64,000 nt of DNA from Antrihabitans spumae. GTDB taxonomy: Bacteria > Actinomycetota > Actinomycetes > Mycobacteriales > Mycobacteriaceae. The notes below the pieces were generated by a model. It was not told the origin of the DNA. It was given only the letters and a program-made list of their open reading frames with translations, and did no database searches. The translations under genes were made by a program, and so were the position numbers. This document shows positions 17,600 to 26,578 of the stretch, one piece after another. The DNA lies in contig NZ_JBIMSN010000032.1 of NCBI RefSeq assembly GCF_043944905.1, positions 4,922-68,921 on the forward strand, in the 5' to 3' direction. The first letter of the stretch is position 1, and each line of letters begins with the position of its first letter.

Positions 17600-19219
17600 T
17601 CAAAGCCGAGCCTGCGTCGCTGCCTGCTCGGCGTCAAGATTTTCCAACGCTTCGCGCATCACATCGTCGTCGAGCTCCCGTGCGTCCCGCGCGGCGATGA
17701 GAGCGCGCCGCTGTTCAGTCTGCACCCGGTGTCGCAGCTGATTCAGCGCTGCTCCGAACTTGGCGTTGCGAGCGGAACGTTCCTGCGCCTCTTCTTCTTG
17801 TTCTGCTTCTTCGGTGGCGGCACGCGCCGACGTCCAGCGTTTCATGATCTGGGTCATAGCCTCGGTTTGGGCCTTGGTGAGTTTGGCCGGCGGGTGCTGC
17901 CTCAGCTCGTCCAGCGTCGCTATCGCAGCGTCCGAGCTGATCTTCCGCGCGAGGTGACGCTGGTCGGCGAGCCACGTGGCATCGGCCGCGCTGTCGACGC
18001 CGAGGCGACGGATAAGTATCGGCAGCGTGAGGCCTTGGATCAGCAAGGTGCCGACCGCCACGACGAACGCGACAGCCAGAATCACCCCGCGGCCAGGGAA
18101 CTCCTCCGACCCGGCGGCGAGCGGCACACCACCGGCGGCCGCAAGCGTGACGACGCCACGCATCCCGGTCCACGAGACGATGACGTCGCGCCGCCAGTCG
18201 ATCGGCCGCGGTGGTCGCCTGAGGATTCTCGACACAGCCCACTGCGCGCCCCGGACCGCAACGATCGTGAGCGGTCGGATGGCAATGACGATCGCCAGGA
18301 TGACCAGCGCCCACGCGAAGACGTGGTGGGTCGGCAGTCCCTCGCGCTGCTCGTCGTCGATGACGAACTTCAGCTGCAGACCCATATACGCGAAAACGAA
18401 GGTCTCCAGCAGCAGACTGACCGTATTCCAGACCTGGCGTTCCGAGATACGGGTGCCGACCGATGCGTCGGTCGCGTTGTGGCCCATGGCGAAACCTGCC
18501 ATGACGACGGCGAGCACACCCGAGCCGTTGATCTCTTCGGCAGCCAGGTAGGCAGCGAACGGGAGGACAAGACCGAGCACGGTTTCCAGCGACGGATCGT
18601 CGATGCGAGACCGCGCGAACCGGACGAGCGTCGACAGTACGAAGCCGACCGCGAGTCCGATCGCCGAGCTGTAGACGAAGAACAAGCCTGGCGCAGCTGC
18701 CAGTCCTTTGGTACCCGTGACGATCGCGACAAATACGGTGAACAGCGTCAGCGCCGCGGCGTCGTTCACGAGACTTTCACCGGTCAGCACCGTCATCGTC
18801 CGACGAGGCAACCCGAGCTTCTGCCCGACCGCCGCAGCGGTGACGGCGTCGGGCGGTGCGACGACCGCGCCGAGTACAAGGGCCGCGCCGAGCGTGAGCT
18901 CGGGGATGAGCCAGGCCGCCGAATAGCCGACCGCAAGCGCCGTGATCACAACCATGCCGATGCCGAGCGAGAGTATCGACCGCACGTTGCGCAGAAAGCT
19001 GAAGAGCGAAAACTTCAACGCCGTCGAGTACAGCAGCGGCGGCAGCACGACACCGAGAATGACCTCGGGTGCCAACTCGAGCCGATGCAAACCCGGTATG
19101 AACGACGCCGCCGACCCGACGGCAACAAGAACCAACGGCGCCTGCAGGTTTCGGCGTTCGGCAAGACCGGCGACGATCACCGCGACGACGATGACGATCA
19201 GTAGTTCGGCTCCGCGCAT
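17600..19219 (-). CDS. Na+/H+ antiporter, CPA1 family
   Basis: A 539-residue cation/proton antiporter. About twelve hydrophobic helices cover residues 3-410; the ion-binding motif is VAPPDAVTAAAV with GESLVNDAAALTLF in the next helices, both typical of CPA1 exchangers. A charged helical cytoplasmic tail of about 110 residues follows (RWTSARAATEEAEQEEEAQERSA in part), probably coiled-coil and regulatory. It should export Na+ in exchange for protons across the plasma membrane. ATG start at 19219. The gap to pepN is 51 bases on the same strand, so it could be transcribed into pepN. Confidence 0.88.
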   Translation of the reverse strand: MRGAELLIVIVVAVIVAGLAERRNLQAPLVLVAVGSAASFIPGLHRLELAPEVILGVVLPPLLYSTALKFSLFSFLRNVRSILSLGIGMVVITALAVGYSAAWLIPELTLGAALVLGAVVAPPDAVTAAAVGQKLGLPRRTMTVLTGESLVNDAAALTLFTVFVAIVTGTKGLAAAPGLFFVYSSAIGLAVGFVLSTLVRFARSRIDDPSLETVLGLVLPFAAYLAAEEINGSGVLAVVMAGFAMGHNATDASVGTRISERQVWNTVSLLLETFVFAYMGLQLKFVIDDEQREGLPTHHVFAWALVILAIVIAIRPLTIVAVRGAQWAVSRILRRPPRPIDWRRDVIVSWTGMRGVVTLAAAGGVPLAAGSEEFPGRGVILAVAFVVAVGTLLIQGLTLPILIRRLGVDSAADATWLADQRHLARKISSDAAIATLDELRQHPPAKLTKAQTEAMTQIMKRWTSARAATEEAEQEEEAQERSARNAKFGAALNQLRHRVQTEQRRALIAARDARELDDDVMREALENLDAEQAATQARL

Positions 19220-19308
19220 CTGACGATTATCAAATGCGACTAGGCCGTGTCTCTCATTCTTCGAGACTCAGCCAGACATTTCTTATGATCGCTCCGCAAG
19301 CTACGCGC

Positions 19309-20538
19309 CTAAGCGTAGACGGAGTCCAATCCGACCTCTGGATTTGCGAGGAGTTCCGGATCGACCGGGCGCCCCGAGGCGACGAGCGCCTTCACCGCGT
19401 CCGTGACGTCCCAGATGTTGACGTTCATGCCCGCCTTGACGGTGTTGTCCGCACCGAGCCAGAACGCGACGAACTCCCGTTTCGCCGTGTCGCCGCGCAC
19501 CACGACCTGCGCGTAATCGGTTGCGTGGCCGACGTATTCCATGCCGAGGTCGTATTGGTCGGTGTAGAAGTAGGGCAGGTTCTCGTAGGTCGCCGACTTG
19601 CAGAGCATCGTCGCTGCCGCAACGGCGGGTTGGTTGAGTGCGTTCGCCCAGTGTTCGACGCGGATGCGGTGATGTAGCACCGGGTGGTCCTGCTCCGCGA
19701 TGTCGCCGACGGCAACGATGTCGGGGTCGCTCGTTGTCATCGACGCGTCGACGAGTACCCCGCTGTCGGTGTCCAACCCTGCGGCGTCGGCGATCTCGAT
19801 ATTCGGCGCTGCACCGACCGCGACGAGGACGGCGTCTGCGTCGATCGTCGTGCCATCGCCGAGTCGCAGACCCGTCGCGGTGCCGTCGGAGTCGGTGATC
19901 GCTTCGACCTTCGCCCCGAAGCGGAAGTCGACGCCGTGCTCGCGGTGCAGGTCCGCGAACACCGCTCCCATCTCGGAGCCGAGTGCGGCGAGCAGTGGTA
20001 GTTCGGCGGCTTCGACGATGGTGACGTCCACGCCCTTCTCGCGGGCATTGGCTGCGATCTCGAGTCCGATCCAGCCTGCGCCGACGACGGCGAGACGTCC
20101 GCCATGTGCGAGCACGTCGACGAGCGCATCGGATTCTTCGACGGTCCGCAGGTAGTGGACGCCGACCGCATCGGAGCCGGGAATCGGTGGCCGGCGCGAG
20201 CGGGAACCGGTCGCGAGTGCAAGTTTGTCGTAGGAGATCGTCGAACCGTCTGGCAGCGAGACCGTCTTGGCGGATCGGTCGATCGCGGTCACCTCGGTGC
20301 CGAGCCGCAGATCGATGTGATGATCGCGGTACCACTGCCTCGTGAGGACCGTGAAACCGTCGAGCGACTTCTTGCCGGTTATGTGCTCTTTGGACAGCGG
20401 CGGACGCTCGTAGGGGAGGTGGTCCTCCTGGCTGAGCAGGATCACTGTTCCTGCAAAGTCCTTGTCTCGCAAAGCTTCCGCAAGCTTCGCTCCGGCGAGT
20501 CCGCCGCCGACGATGACGAAGGTTGGCTGTGTGCTCAT
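19309..20538 (-). CDS. FAD-dependent oxidoreductase, ferredoxin/rubredoxin reductase type
   Basis: A 409-residue two-dinucleotide-binding flavoprotein. FAD-binding GGGLAGAKLAEAL at residues 11-23, NAD(P)H-binding VVGAGWIGLEIAA near residue 148, and the second FAD motif DPDIVAVGDIAE near 280; the C-terminal domain is of the reductase type seen with BphA4 and rubredoxin reductase. It should pass electrons from NAD(P)H to a small iron-sulphur protein, but no ferredoxin, rubredoxin or P450 gene is adjacent, so the partner is unknown. ATG at 20538 has GGAGG six bases upstream. A palindromic repeat lies in the divergent gap to the DsbA gene. Confidence 0.87.
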   Translation of the reverse strand: MSTQPTFVIVGGGLAGAKLAEALRDKDFAGTVILLSQEDHLPYERPPLSKEHITGKKSLDGFTVLTRQWYRDHHIDLRLGTEVTAIDRSAKTVSLPDGSTISYDKLALATGSRSRRPPIPGSDAVGVHYLRTVEESDALVDVLAHGGRLAVVGAGWIGLEIAANAREKGVDVTIVEAAELPLLAALGSEMGAVFADLHREHGVDFRFGAKVEAITDSDGTATGLRLGDGTTIDADAVLVAVGAAPNIEIADAAGLDTDSGVLVDASMTTSDPDIVAVGDIAEQDHPVLHHRIRVEHWANALNQPAVAAATMLCKSATYENLPYFYTDQYDLGMEYVGHATDYAQVVVRGDTAKREFVAFWLGADNTVKAGMNVNIWDVTDAVKALVASGRPVDPELLANPEVGLDSVYA

Positions 20539-20567
20539 CGGTGCCTCCAGGGTAGGGCGCTACGCGC

Positions 20568-20613
20568 CTCGTGAGTCTTTTCGGCGGGCCGGCCCACCGA
20601 AAAGACGCACGAG
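20568..20613. repeat. Dispersed palindromic repeat, copy A
   Basis: An imperfect inverted repeat with arms CTCGTGAGTCTTTTCGG and CCGAAAAGACGCACGAG around a short GC-rich centre. A GGGCGCTACGCGC flank precedes it at 20555. Similar sequences occur at 24015, 25915 and 61651. It lies between divergent genes, so it is not simply a terminator here. Confidence 0.75.
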
Positions 20614-20728
20614 CGGCTTGCCGCCTCAACGCTACGCGGGAAGAGAATCGTTGGGTGTGGTGTTGCGCCCTGTGGGTAGACCTAATTGCCGGCACGGCAC
20701 ATCGATACGACGCACAAGGGAGTCACGC

Positions 20729-21379
20729 GTGAGCGAGGACGTCAAGACGAACGGAAAAGACACAGCAGACTTCTGGTTCGATCCGCTGTGTCCATGGTGC
20801 TGGATCACGTCGCGCTGGATTCTCGAGGTCGAGAAGGTCCGCGACATCGAGGCGAACTTCCACGTCATGAGCCTGGCCGTGCTCAACGAAAACCGCGACC
20901 TACCCGACAACTACCGCGAGATGATGAATCAGGGTTGGGGTCCGGTGCGCGTTGCGATCGCAGCCGCCGAAGCCCACGGTGACGAGGTGCTGCTCCCGCT
21001 GTACACGGCGATGGGCGAGCGAATCCACCAGCGTAAGGACGAATACGAGCGCGATACCCGAGCGGAGTCGCTTGCGGCGGTGGTCGCGGATTCGCTCGCC
21101 GAGGTCGGGCTGCCTGCCGAACTCGCCGATGCAGCAACGTCGACCGATTACGACGACGCGCTTCGCAAGAGTCACCACGCAGGCATGGATGCCGTCGGCG
21201 ACGACGTCGGCACACCGACGATCCACGTCAACGGAGTCGCGTTCTTCGGACCGGTTCTTTCGCGGATCCCGCGCGGCGAGGACGCCGGGCGCGTCTGGGA
21301 CGGCGCTGTCGCCCTCGCCTCGTACCCGCACTTCTTCGAACTGAAGCGCACGCGGCACGAGGATCCTGTATTCGGCTGA
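20729..21379 (+). CDS. DsbA family mycothiol-dependent nitroreductase (Rv2466c-like)
   Basis: A 216-residue thioredoxin-fold protein of the DsbA/FrnE type with the active site Cys21-Pro-Trp-Cys24 (FDPLCPWCWITSRW) and the cis-proline loop GTPTIHVNG. The family has an all-helical insertion, seen at residues 60-150. No signal peptide, so it is cytoplasmic; the M. tuberculosis counterpart is a mycothiol-dependent reductase that also activates some nitro prodrugs. Start GTG at 20729 after CAAGGGAG; the frame is open further upstream across the repeat and is not used. Position between pepN and rpiB matches Rv2466c. Confidence 0.86.
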   Translation: MSEDVKTNGKDTADFWFDPLCPWCWITSRWILEVEKVRDIEANFHVMSLAVLNENRDLPDNYREMMNQGWGPVRVAIAAAEAHGDEVLLPLYTAMGERIHQRKDEYERDTRAESLAAVVADSLAEVGLPAELADAATSTDYDDALRKSHHAGMDAVGDDVGTPTIHVNGVAFFGPVLSRIPRGEDAGRVWDGAVALASYPHFFELKRTRHEDPVFG

Positions 21380-21394
21380 GTCGCTTCGTTTGGG

Positions 21395-22336
21395 CTACAA
21401 CGTCTTCGGTGGTGCTGTCGGATACGGCGTAGGTGGGGGCAGCGCCGTCGGAGGGGTCGGGAGTCGGTCCGCGGTCGGCCGGAAGAACAACTTTCCGTGC
21501 CGGCTGCGATCGCGAAGGGCGGCTGCCCGCCACGTCAGGACCGGGTGGCTCGCGAGAATGTTGACCAGCCACACGAAGAATCCGCGTTCGGTCATCGAGC
21601 GGTCGGCGAGTTCGTCGAATCCGACCCGGCCGACCAGATATTTGCCTGCGCCGAGCACCCCCATCACGCCAGGCGCTCCTTGGGGGCGTACGCAGAAGCC
21701 GTGGTTGTCGGCCGTGTATTCCATCGACCGCGAGAGTGACGACCCGACGACCGGGATGTAGTTCGACGCGAACATTCCGAGTTGCCGCCAATAGGAGGCG
21801 TGCCCGGCCGCTATATGGCCGACTTCGTGTCCGATGATGAAGGCGAGCGCGTCGGGTTGTCTTGCCTCGCCGCCAACTTCGAACAGATCGCTGTAGACCA
21901 CGACGAATCGCCGGAAGCCGTGGCCGGACGCGAAAGCGTTGATCTGGCCGTTGCCGAGCACGACGTAGGCATCGGGCGCAGTCTTCATACCCAGCCTGGC
22001 CGCGGCCTCGGCGACGAGCGCATACCCCTCGGGGAACTGCGTCGGCGTCATCCGAATCCCGTTGACGCGCTGGGTCGCATAGTTCTGTCCACGTAGTACG
22101 TAGAGGAGAATCGGCGCGACCAGCAGCACCGCCGCGATGTCGGAGACCTGGCCGGAAATCAGCATCGCGACCGAGACGCCATACGCGACAACGGTGATCA
22201 CGATCGCAAGCACGAGCAGCGGGATCTCCCAGTTGTGCCTGATCGGCCGTCCGTACGGTGACAGACCTCGCGGTGGTAGTTCGACGGGCGGCGGACCCCA
22301 CGTCTGCTGCGGAGCGAGTTGCTCGGGTGGATACAT
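21395..22336 (-). CDS. Membrane-bound M48 family zinc metalloprotease
   Basis: A 313-residue protein with two membrane helices (about residues 38-60 and 66-82) and an HtpX/Ste24-like protease domain: zinc motif HEVGH at 170-174 and the third ligand in SMEYTADNHG. The N-terminal 35 residues and the last 25 are proline-rich (PTPPTALPPPTPYP in part), a pattern of low-complexity ends. It could take part in membrane-protein quality control. Convergent with the DsbA gene with a 15-base gap. It is not part of the syntenic block I remember from M. tuberculosis, so it looks like an insertion. Confidence 0.83.
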   Translation of the reverse strand: MYPPEQLAPQQTWGPPPVELPPRGLSPYGRPIRHNWEIPLLVLAIVITVVAYGVSVAMLISGQVSDIAAVLLVAPILLYVLRGQNYATQRVNGIRMTPTQFPEGYALVAEAAARLGMKTAPDAYVVLGNGQINAFASGHGFRRFVVVYSDLFEVGGEARQPDALAFIIGHEVGHIAAGHASYWRQLGMFASNYIPVVGSSLSRSMEYTADNHGFCVRPQGAPGVMGVLGAGKYLVGRVGFDELADRSMTERGFFVWLVNILASHPVLTWRAAALRDRSRHGKLFFRPTADRLPTPPTALPPPTPYPTAPPKTL

Positions 22337-22438
22337 GGCGAAAACTGTATTGATCGACCGCGTCGCTGGCAGCCCGAAACGCCGGATCCGCTACCTACGT
22401 CGGTCGGCCGCGGATCACGCCTGACACAATCTCCAGTC

Positions 22439-22912
<474 letters not shown>

Positions 22913-22945
22913 TCGCGATTTCTGTGCTGGGGACGACGGTGCGCG

Positions 22946-23740
22946 GTGCCTGAGGGGCATACGCTGCACCGTCTTGCCCGGTTGCATCAACGTCGGTTCG
23001 CGCGCTCGGAGATCAGGGTGTCGAGCCCGCAGGGCAAGTTCGCCGAAGGTGCGGCACTCGTCGACGGACGCACCTTCGTCAAAGCCGAGGCCTGGGGCAA
23101 ACACCTTCTGCATCATTACGATTCGGGTCTCGTAGTCCACATACATCTCGGTCTCTACGGCAAATTCACTGATTCCGCGATGCCGATGGGACCACCCGTC
23201 GGCCAGGTGCGGATGCGTATGGTCGGCGCCGATTTCGGAACGGATCTACGCGGACCGACAGCGTGCGAAGTGCTGCAGAAGGCCGAATTGAAAGCGATCG
23301 CAGATCGACTCGGACCGGATCCGCTGCGTCGTGGTGAAGATCCCGATCGAGCTTGGGTGCGGCTGCATCGTTCGCGCCGTCCGATCGGCGCATTGCTGAT
23401 GGATCAGTCGGTCGTGGCCGGTATCGGCAACGTCTATCGCGCGGAACTGCTGTTCCGACACAACCTTTCACCCATGCTGCCCGGTGAGTTGATCTCCCGC
23501 GATGTGTGGGACGACATGTGGACCGACCTCGTCGCGCTGATGAAGGTCGGGGTCCGGCGGGGCAAGATCATCACGATCCGACCCGAGGACGACCACGGCG
23601 AAACGTACGGCAAGGATCGCCCGCGGTCCTACGTGTACCGGCGCGCGGGTCTACCCTGCCGCATCTGTTCGACACCGATCGCGCATTCGGTACTGGAAGG
23701 CCGCAACCTGTTCTGGTGCCCCACCTGCCAGCCTGAGTAG
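22946..23740 (+). CDS. nei2: Fpg/Nei family DNA glycosylase (Nei2)
   Basis: A 264-residue bifunctional glycosylase/AP lyase for oxidised bases. The mature N-terminus is Pro2-Glu3-Gly4, with Lys52 in AEAWGKHLL as the conserved lysine; the helix-two-turn-helix segment is QSVVAGIGNVYRAELLF and the zinc finger is CRICSTPI...FWCPTCQ at the C-terminus. The GTG start at 22946 is fixed because Pro2 must follow the initiator. It follows rpiB, as with Rv2465c/Rv2464c. The substrate range (Nei-like, pyrimidines and single strands) is inferred from family membership. Confidence 0.9.
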   Translation: MPEGHTLHRLARLHQRRFARSEIRVSSPQGKFAEGAALVDGRTFVKAEAWGKHLLHHYDSGLVVHIHLGLYGKFTDSAMPMGPPVGQVRMRMVGADFGTDLRGPTACEVLQKAELKAIADRLGPDPLRRGEDPDRAWVRLHRSRRPIGALLMDQSVVAGIGNVYRAELLFRHNLSPMLPGELISRDVWDDMWTDLVALMKVGVRRGKIITIRPEDDHGETYGKDRPRSYVYRRAGLPCRICSTPIAHSVLEGRNLFWCPTCQPE

Positions 23741-23757
23741 GTCCCGGTCGAGTGTTG

Positions 23758-23988
23758 TCAATTGCCGCCACCTCCACCGCAACCTCCGCTGCCACCGGAA
23801 TCGCTCCCGCCGTCGAACCAGGAATGGCCGCTGGAATCGCCTTCGTTGGACCCTCCGCTGGCCCCGCTCCCGCGGGCCAATTCGCGGTCGTACGAACGTC
23901 TGTTCCGGACGAAGACGTAGATGACTCTGGCACTGACCAGCACCAGGAAAACCATCCAGATACTCAACAGAATGTCCCAGATATCCAT
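23758..23988 (-). CDS. Small membrane protein with glycine-rich tail
   Basis: A 76-residue protein not matched to a named family. One membrane helix spans about residues 5-27 (ILLSIWMVFLVLVSARVIYV), followed by a basic stop-transfer segment and a hydrophilic tail rich in Gly and Ser that ends in SGGCGGGGGN. The ATG at 23988 has AGGAGG six bases upstream, so I reject the longer frame that runs through the repeat. The topology should be N-out with a cytoplasmic tail by the positive-inside rule. It is convergent with nei2, 17 bases apart. Function unknown. Confidence 0.7.
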   Translation of the reverse strand: MDIWDILLSIWMVFLVLVSARVIYVFVRNRRSYDRELARGSGASGGSNEGDSSGHSWFDGGSDSGGSGGCGGGGGN

Positions 23989-24014
23989 CGCCGACCTCCT
24001 AGGGCGCTCCGCGC

Positions 24015-24060
24015 CTCGTGACTCTTTTCGGCGGTCGGGCGCGCCGAAACGACTCACGAG
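24015..24060. repeat. Dispersed palindromic repeat, copy B
   Basis: Inverted repeat with arms CTCGTGACTCTTTTCGGCG and CGCCGAAACGACTCACGAG, preceded by the flank AGGGCGCTCCGCGC. It lies between the small membrane protein start and the end of the YczE-like remnant, both on the minus strand. Confidence 0.75.
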
Positions 24061-24083
24061 TCGAAGCCCTGATCATGCCCGAT

Positions 24084-24578
24084 TCAAGGTGTTGTCGCGC
24101 GCGGAAGTTGCACCGCAACTCGCGGAAGACAGAAGCCGACGAGTGGACCCATCAGCAGCGCAACGACGACCGTTCCGATGCCGACGGTCCCGCCGAGCAT
24201 CCAGCCGACGACTGCGACGACTACTTCGATGCCGGTCCGGACAACCGCGATCGGTTGCTTGGTGATCCGCGTCAGACCCGTCATGATTCCGTCGCGCGGG
24301 CCCGAGCCGAACTGGGCGCCGAGGTACAGAGCATCGAAGAATGCGATGGCAACAAGTCCGCCGCCGAGGTAGCAGGCCTGCAGTAGCAGCGTCTCGGGAA
24401 CAGGAAGCACGAATCCCGCTGCGTCAGCGGCAAACCCGACGATCGCGACATTCAGCACGGTGCCGAGGCCAGGCAATTCCCGCATCGGGATCCAGGCGAC
24501 GAGGACGAGCAGAGCAATGAGGTTGGTCGCCCACCCGTACGAGCTCGGGACGTGGAGCGATGTCCCGGTCCTGCCCAT
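24084..24578 (-). pseudogene. YczE/YitT-type membrane protein, 5'-truncated
   Basis: The 164 visible residues from the ATG at 24578 match the later part of the YczE-like integral membrane family: ATNLIALLVLVAWIPMRE, LPGLGTVLNVAIVGFAADA and a GSGPRDGIMTGLTRIT loop. The family normally has about 200 or more residues and begins with a membrane helix plus a GLGLxPW-type loop; here these 40-50 residues are absent and the frame simply enters the antisense of the next gene. No ribosome site precedes the ATG. YczE genes are often divergent from a MocR regulator, as here, so the missing 5' end is best explained by a deletion shared with that neighbour. Confidence 0.65.
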
Positions 24579-25899
24579 CAGCGACTGTCGGATCGGCTGA
24601 TGTTGCTTGTGCTGGACGGCCGGCTCGTCCTTGGAGCGACCGTCCCGAGTGAACGCGATCTGGCCGCAGCACTCGGAGTCAGTAGGACAACGGTCGGCAC
24701 GGCGTATCGCACGCTGGTCGAGGAGGGCTACCTGGCGACCAGGGAACGAGCACGGGCGACCGTTCGCCTTCCCGACGACGACAAGCACGTGCCGACGCCG
24801 AGAAGGACGCCGACGGCGATCGACCTGTCGTTCGCCGCTCCACAGGCACCCGGCGAGATATTGCACGCGGCGTTCGTCTCGGCTTTGGAGAAGCTCCCGC
24901 GTCACTACGAGCGACACGGGTACGACCGCTACGGAATCGAAGAACTTCGCGATGCGGTAGTGCGCTGGTACGAGCGGCGGGGACTGCCGACCTCCCGCGA
25001 CAGCATCCTCGTCACAAGCGGAGCTCAGCATGCGCTGGCCCTGCTGGCGCGAACCATGCTCGCGCCGCGCGATCGGGTAGTGATCGACCACCCGACCTAT
25101 CCGCACGTCATTACGACACTCGTGGCGCAGCAGGTCCGACTCGTCCCGGTCGGTCTGACGGCTGTCGGTTGGGACGTCGAGCAACTGCAGACAGCGGGAA
25201 AGTCCGCGAAACTCGCCTACTTGATTCCCGACTTCCACAACCCGACAGGTCTATGTATGTCGAGGGCGGTCCGGCAGCAACTCGAGCTTGCCTGTCCGAC
25301 GATCGTGGACGAGACGATGGTGGACATATGCCTCGATGGCGCTCCGCCCGTGCCGTTCGCGCTGGCACAACCCGACGCCATCAGCATCGGGTCGGTCTCC
25401 AAAGCGTTTGGGGAGGGCTGCGGATCGGCTGGATCCGGGCGTCCCGGCGCTTCTGGAGCGGGTCGTCCAACGTCGTCCCGTCCTGGATCTGGGAACACCG
25501 GTGGTCGAGCAGCTCGCGACCGCGATCCTCTTGGATGGCGGATCCACGAATCGGCCCGCAGCCATCGATCGGCTGCGGGAGCAACGCGACACCCTCGTCC
25601 GCGCGCTGGGTGACGCAATGCCGCACCTCCACAGTCGACCTCCAGCAGGCGGGGTGTCCCTGTGGGTCGGGTTCCCTACGCAGATCAGCTCACGACTGGC
25701 TGCGACCGCGCCCGATCACGGGTTGACGCTCGCCGCCGGACCTCGTTTCGGTGTCGGCGGTGCCTTCGAGCGCCACCTGAGGCTGCCGTTCACACTGCCT
25801 GCCGATCGACTGGTCGAGGCCGTCGGCAGGCTCGCGCGGACCGAAATCGCCGTCACGGCCGGCGCCACCGGGCGGCATCCGCCGAACGAAATCGCGTGA
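24552..25899 (+). pseudogene. MocR/PdxR-like regulator (GntR HTH plus aminotransferase domain), broken
   Basis: Remnant of a PLP-dependent MocR regulator. The GntR winged helix (VLDGRLVLGATVPSERDLA, SRTTVGTAYRTL) and the aminotransferase-like domain are in one frame to the lysine motif SVSKAF. Just after it, near 25406-25410, one base is missing and the family sequence WGGLRIGWIRAS continues in a second frame; near 25442-25446 a second base is missing and PALLERVVQRRPVLDLG continues in the third frame to the stop at 25899. The first 10-15 residues of the family are also absent at the 5' end. Two single-base losses in short runs could be sequencing errors, but the missing 5' end argues for true decay. 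Confidence 0.8.
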
Positions 25900-25914
25900 G
25901 GGGCGCCACCCCTG

Positions 25915-25959
25915 TCGTGAGTCTTTTCGGTGGTCGGGCCCTCCGAAAGGACGCACGAG
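25915..25959. repeat. Dispersed palindromic repeat, copy C
   Basis: Inverted repeat with arms TCGTGAGTCTTTTCGG and CCGAAAGGACGCACGAG; the flank GCGCGGAGCGCC follows on the right. It lies just downstream of the MocR remnant and upstream of the tRNA genes. Confidence 0.7.
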
Positions 25960-26081
25960 GCGCGGAGCGCCGGTGGTGATTTGCGTCACTCGATGGGTAC
26001 GGCTGATCCGACGCCGAACCGAAGATTCCCCTGAAACGACGAACGCTCGCCCCCGCATTGGGAGGCGAGCGTTTGTGCTGG

Positions 26082-26155
26082 TGGAGCCGGTGACGAGAAT
26101 CGAACTCGCGTAGCCTGTTTGGAAGACAGGGGCTCTACCATTGAGCTACACCGGC
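26082..26155 (-). tRNA. tRNA-Gly (anticodon UCC)
   Basis: A 74-nt tRNA with encoded CCA. On the minus strand the acceptor stem GCCGGTG pairs with CACCGGC, the D arm is GCTCAATGGTAGAGC, the anticodon loop is CTTCCAA and the T arm carries GTTCGATTC. The anticodon TCC reads GGA/GGG glycine codons. Confidence 0.95.
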
Positions 26156-26187
26156 CTAGCGGAGCAGCTTAATAGCTTCAGAGAAAA

Positions 26188-26216
26188 TCTGAGGCCTACC
26201 ATTGAGCTGCGTCCGC
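26188..26216 (-). other. tRNA-Gly 5' fragment (tRNA remnant)
   Basis: On the minus strand this reads GCGGACGCAGCTCAATGGTAG, matching the 5' acceptor strand and D arm of a glycine tRNA; the rest of the cloverleaf is absent. It lies 33 bases upstream of the intact tRNA-Gly in the same orientation, so it looks like a partial duplication or a deletion scar of a second tRNA-Gly. Confidence 0.6.
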
Positions 26217-26389
26217 AGGCATACGACATCGGATGGGATCGCCACCGGAGATGTCGTGTGCGTTGAGACTGTACCGAACACCGCTTTGGAATCGGTAATC
26301 GGGTAACCGTAGGATTACGTCCTGGCTCTCCACGGAGTCTGGTTCGACGGGCGCGCTGTTCGCTGAATCAGGTGAGGTGTGGAGTTGAA

Positions 26390-26466
26390 CGGGGTGTAGC
26401 GCAGCTTGGTAGCGCATCCGCTTTGGGAGCGGAGGGCCGCAGGTTCAAATCCTGTCACCCCGACCA
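26390..26466 (+). tRNA. tRNA-Pro (anticodon UGG)
   Basis: A 77-nt tRNA with encoded CCA. Acceptor CGGGGTG pairs with CACCCCG, the D arm is GCGCAGCTTGGTAGCGC, the anticodon loop is TTTGGGA and the T arm contains GGTTCAAATCC. It sits 112 bases before tig, the same neighbour as proU in M. tuberculosis. Confidence 0.95.
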
Positions 26467-26578
26467 GCAAGACCGCGTGCTGTTCTGCAGCCGCACGATC
26501 GACTCGCCTGACCGGGCGGCACAAGAGCGAACGTATCCAGAAGACGATTGCTAGGAAACGATTTAAGGAGTTATTTCG

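Noticed and set aside
17207..19204. 665-residue plus-strand frame opposite the antiporter
   Set aside because: Shadow of the antiporter; its Asp/Arg/Gln-rich content is the antisense of membrane helices.
26082..26466. Integrated element at the tRNA cluster
   Set aside because: No integrase, direct repeat of a tRNA 3' end or phage gene is nearby; only a 5' tRNA fragment is present.
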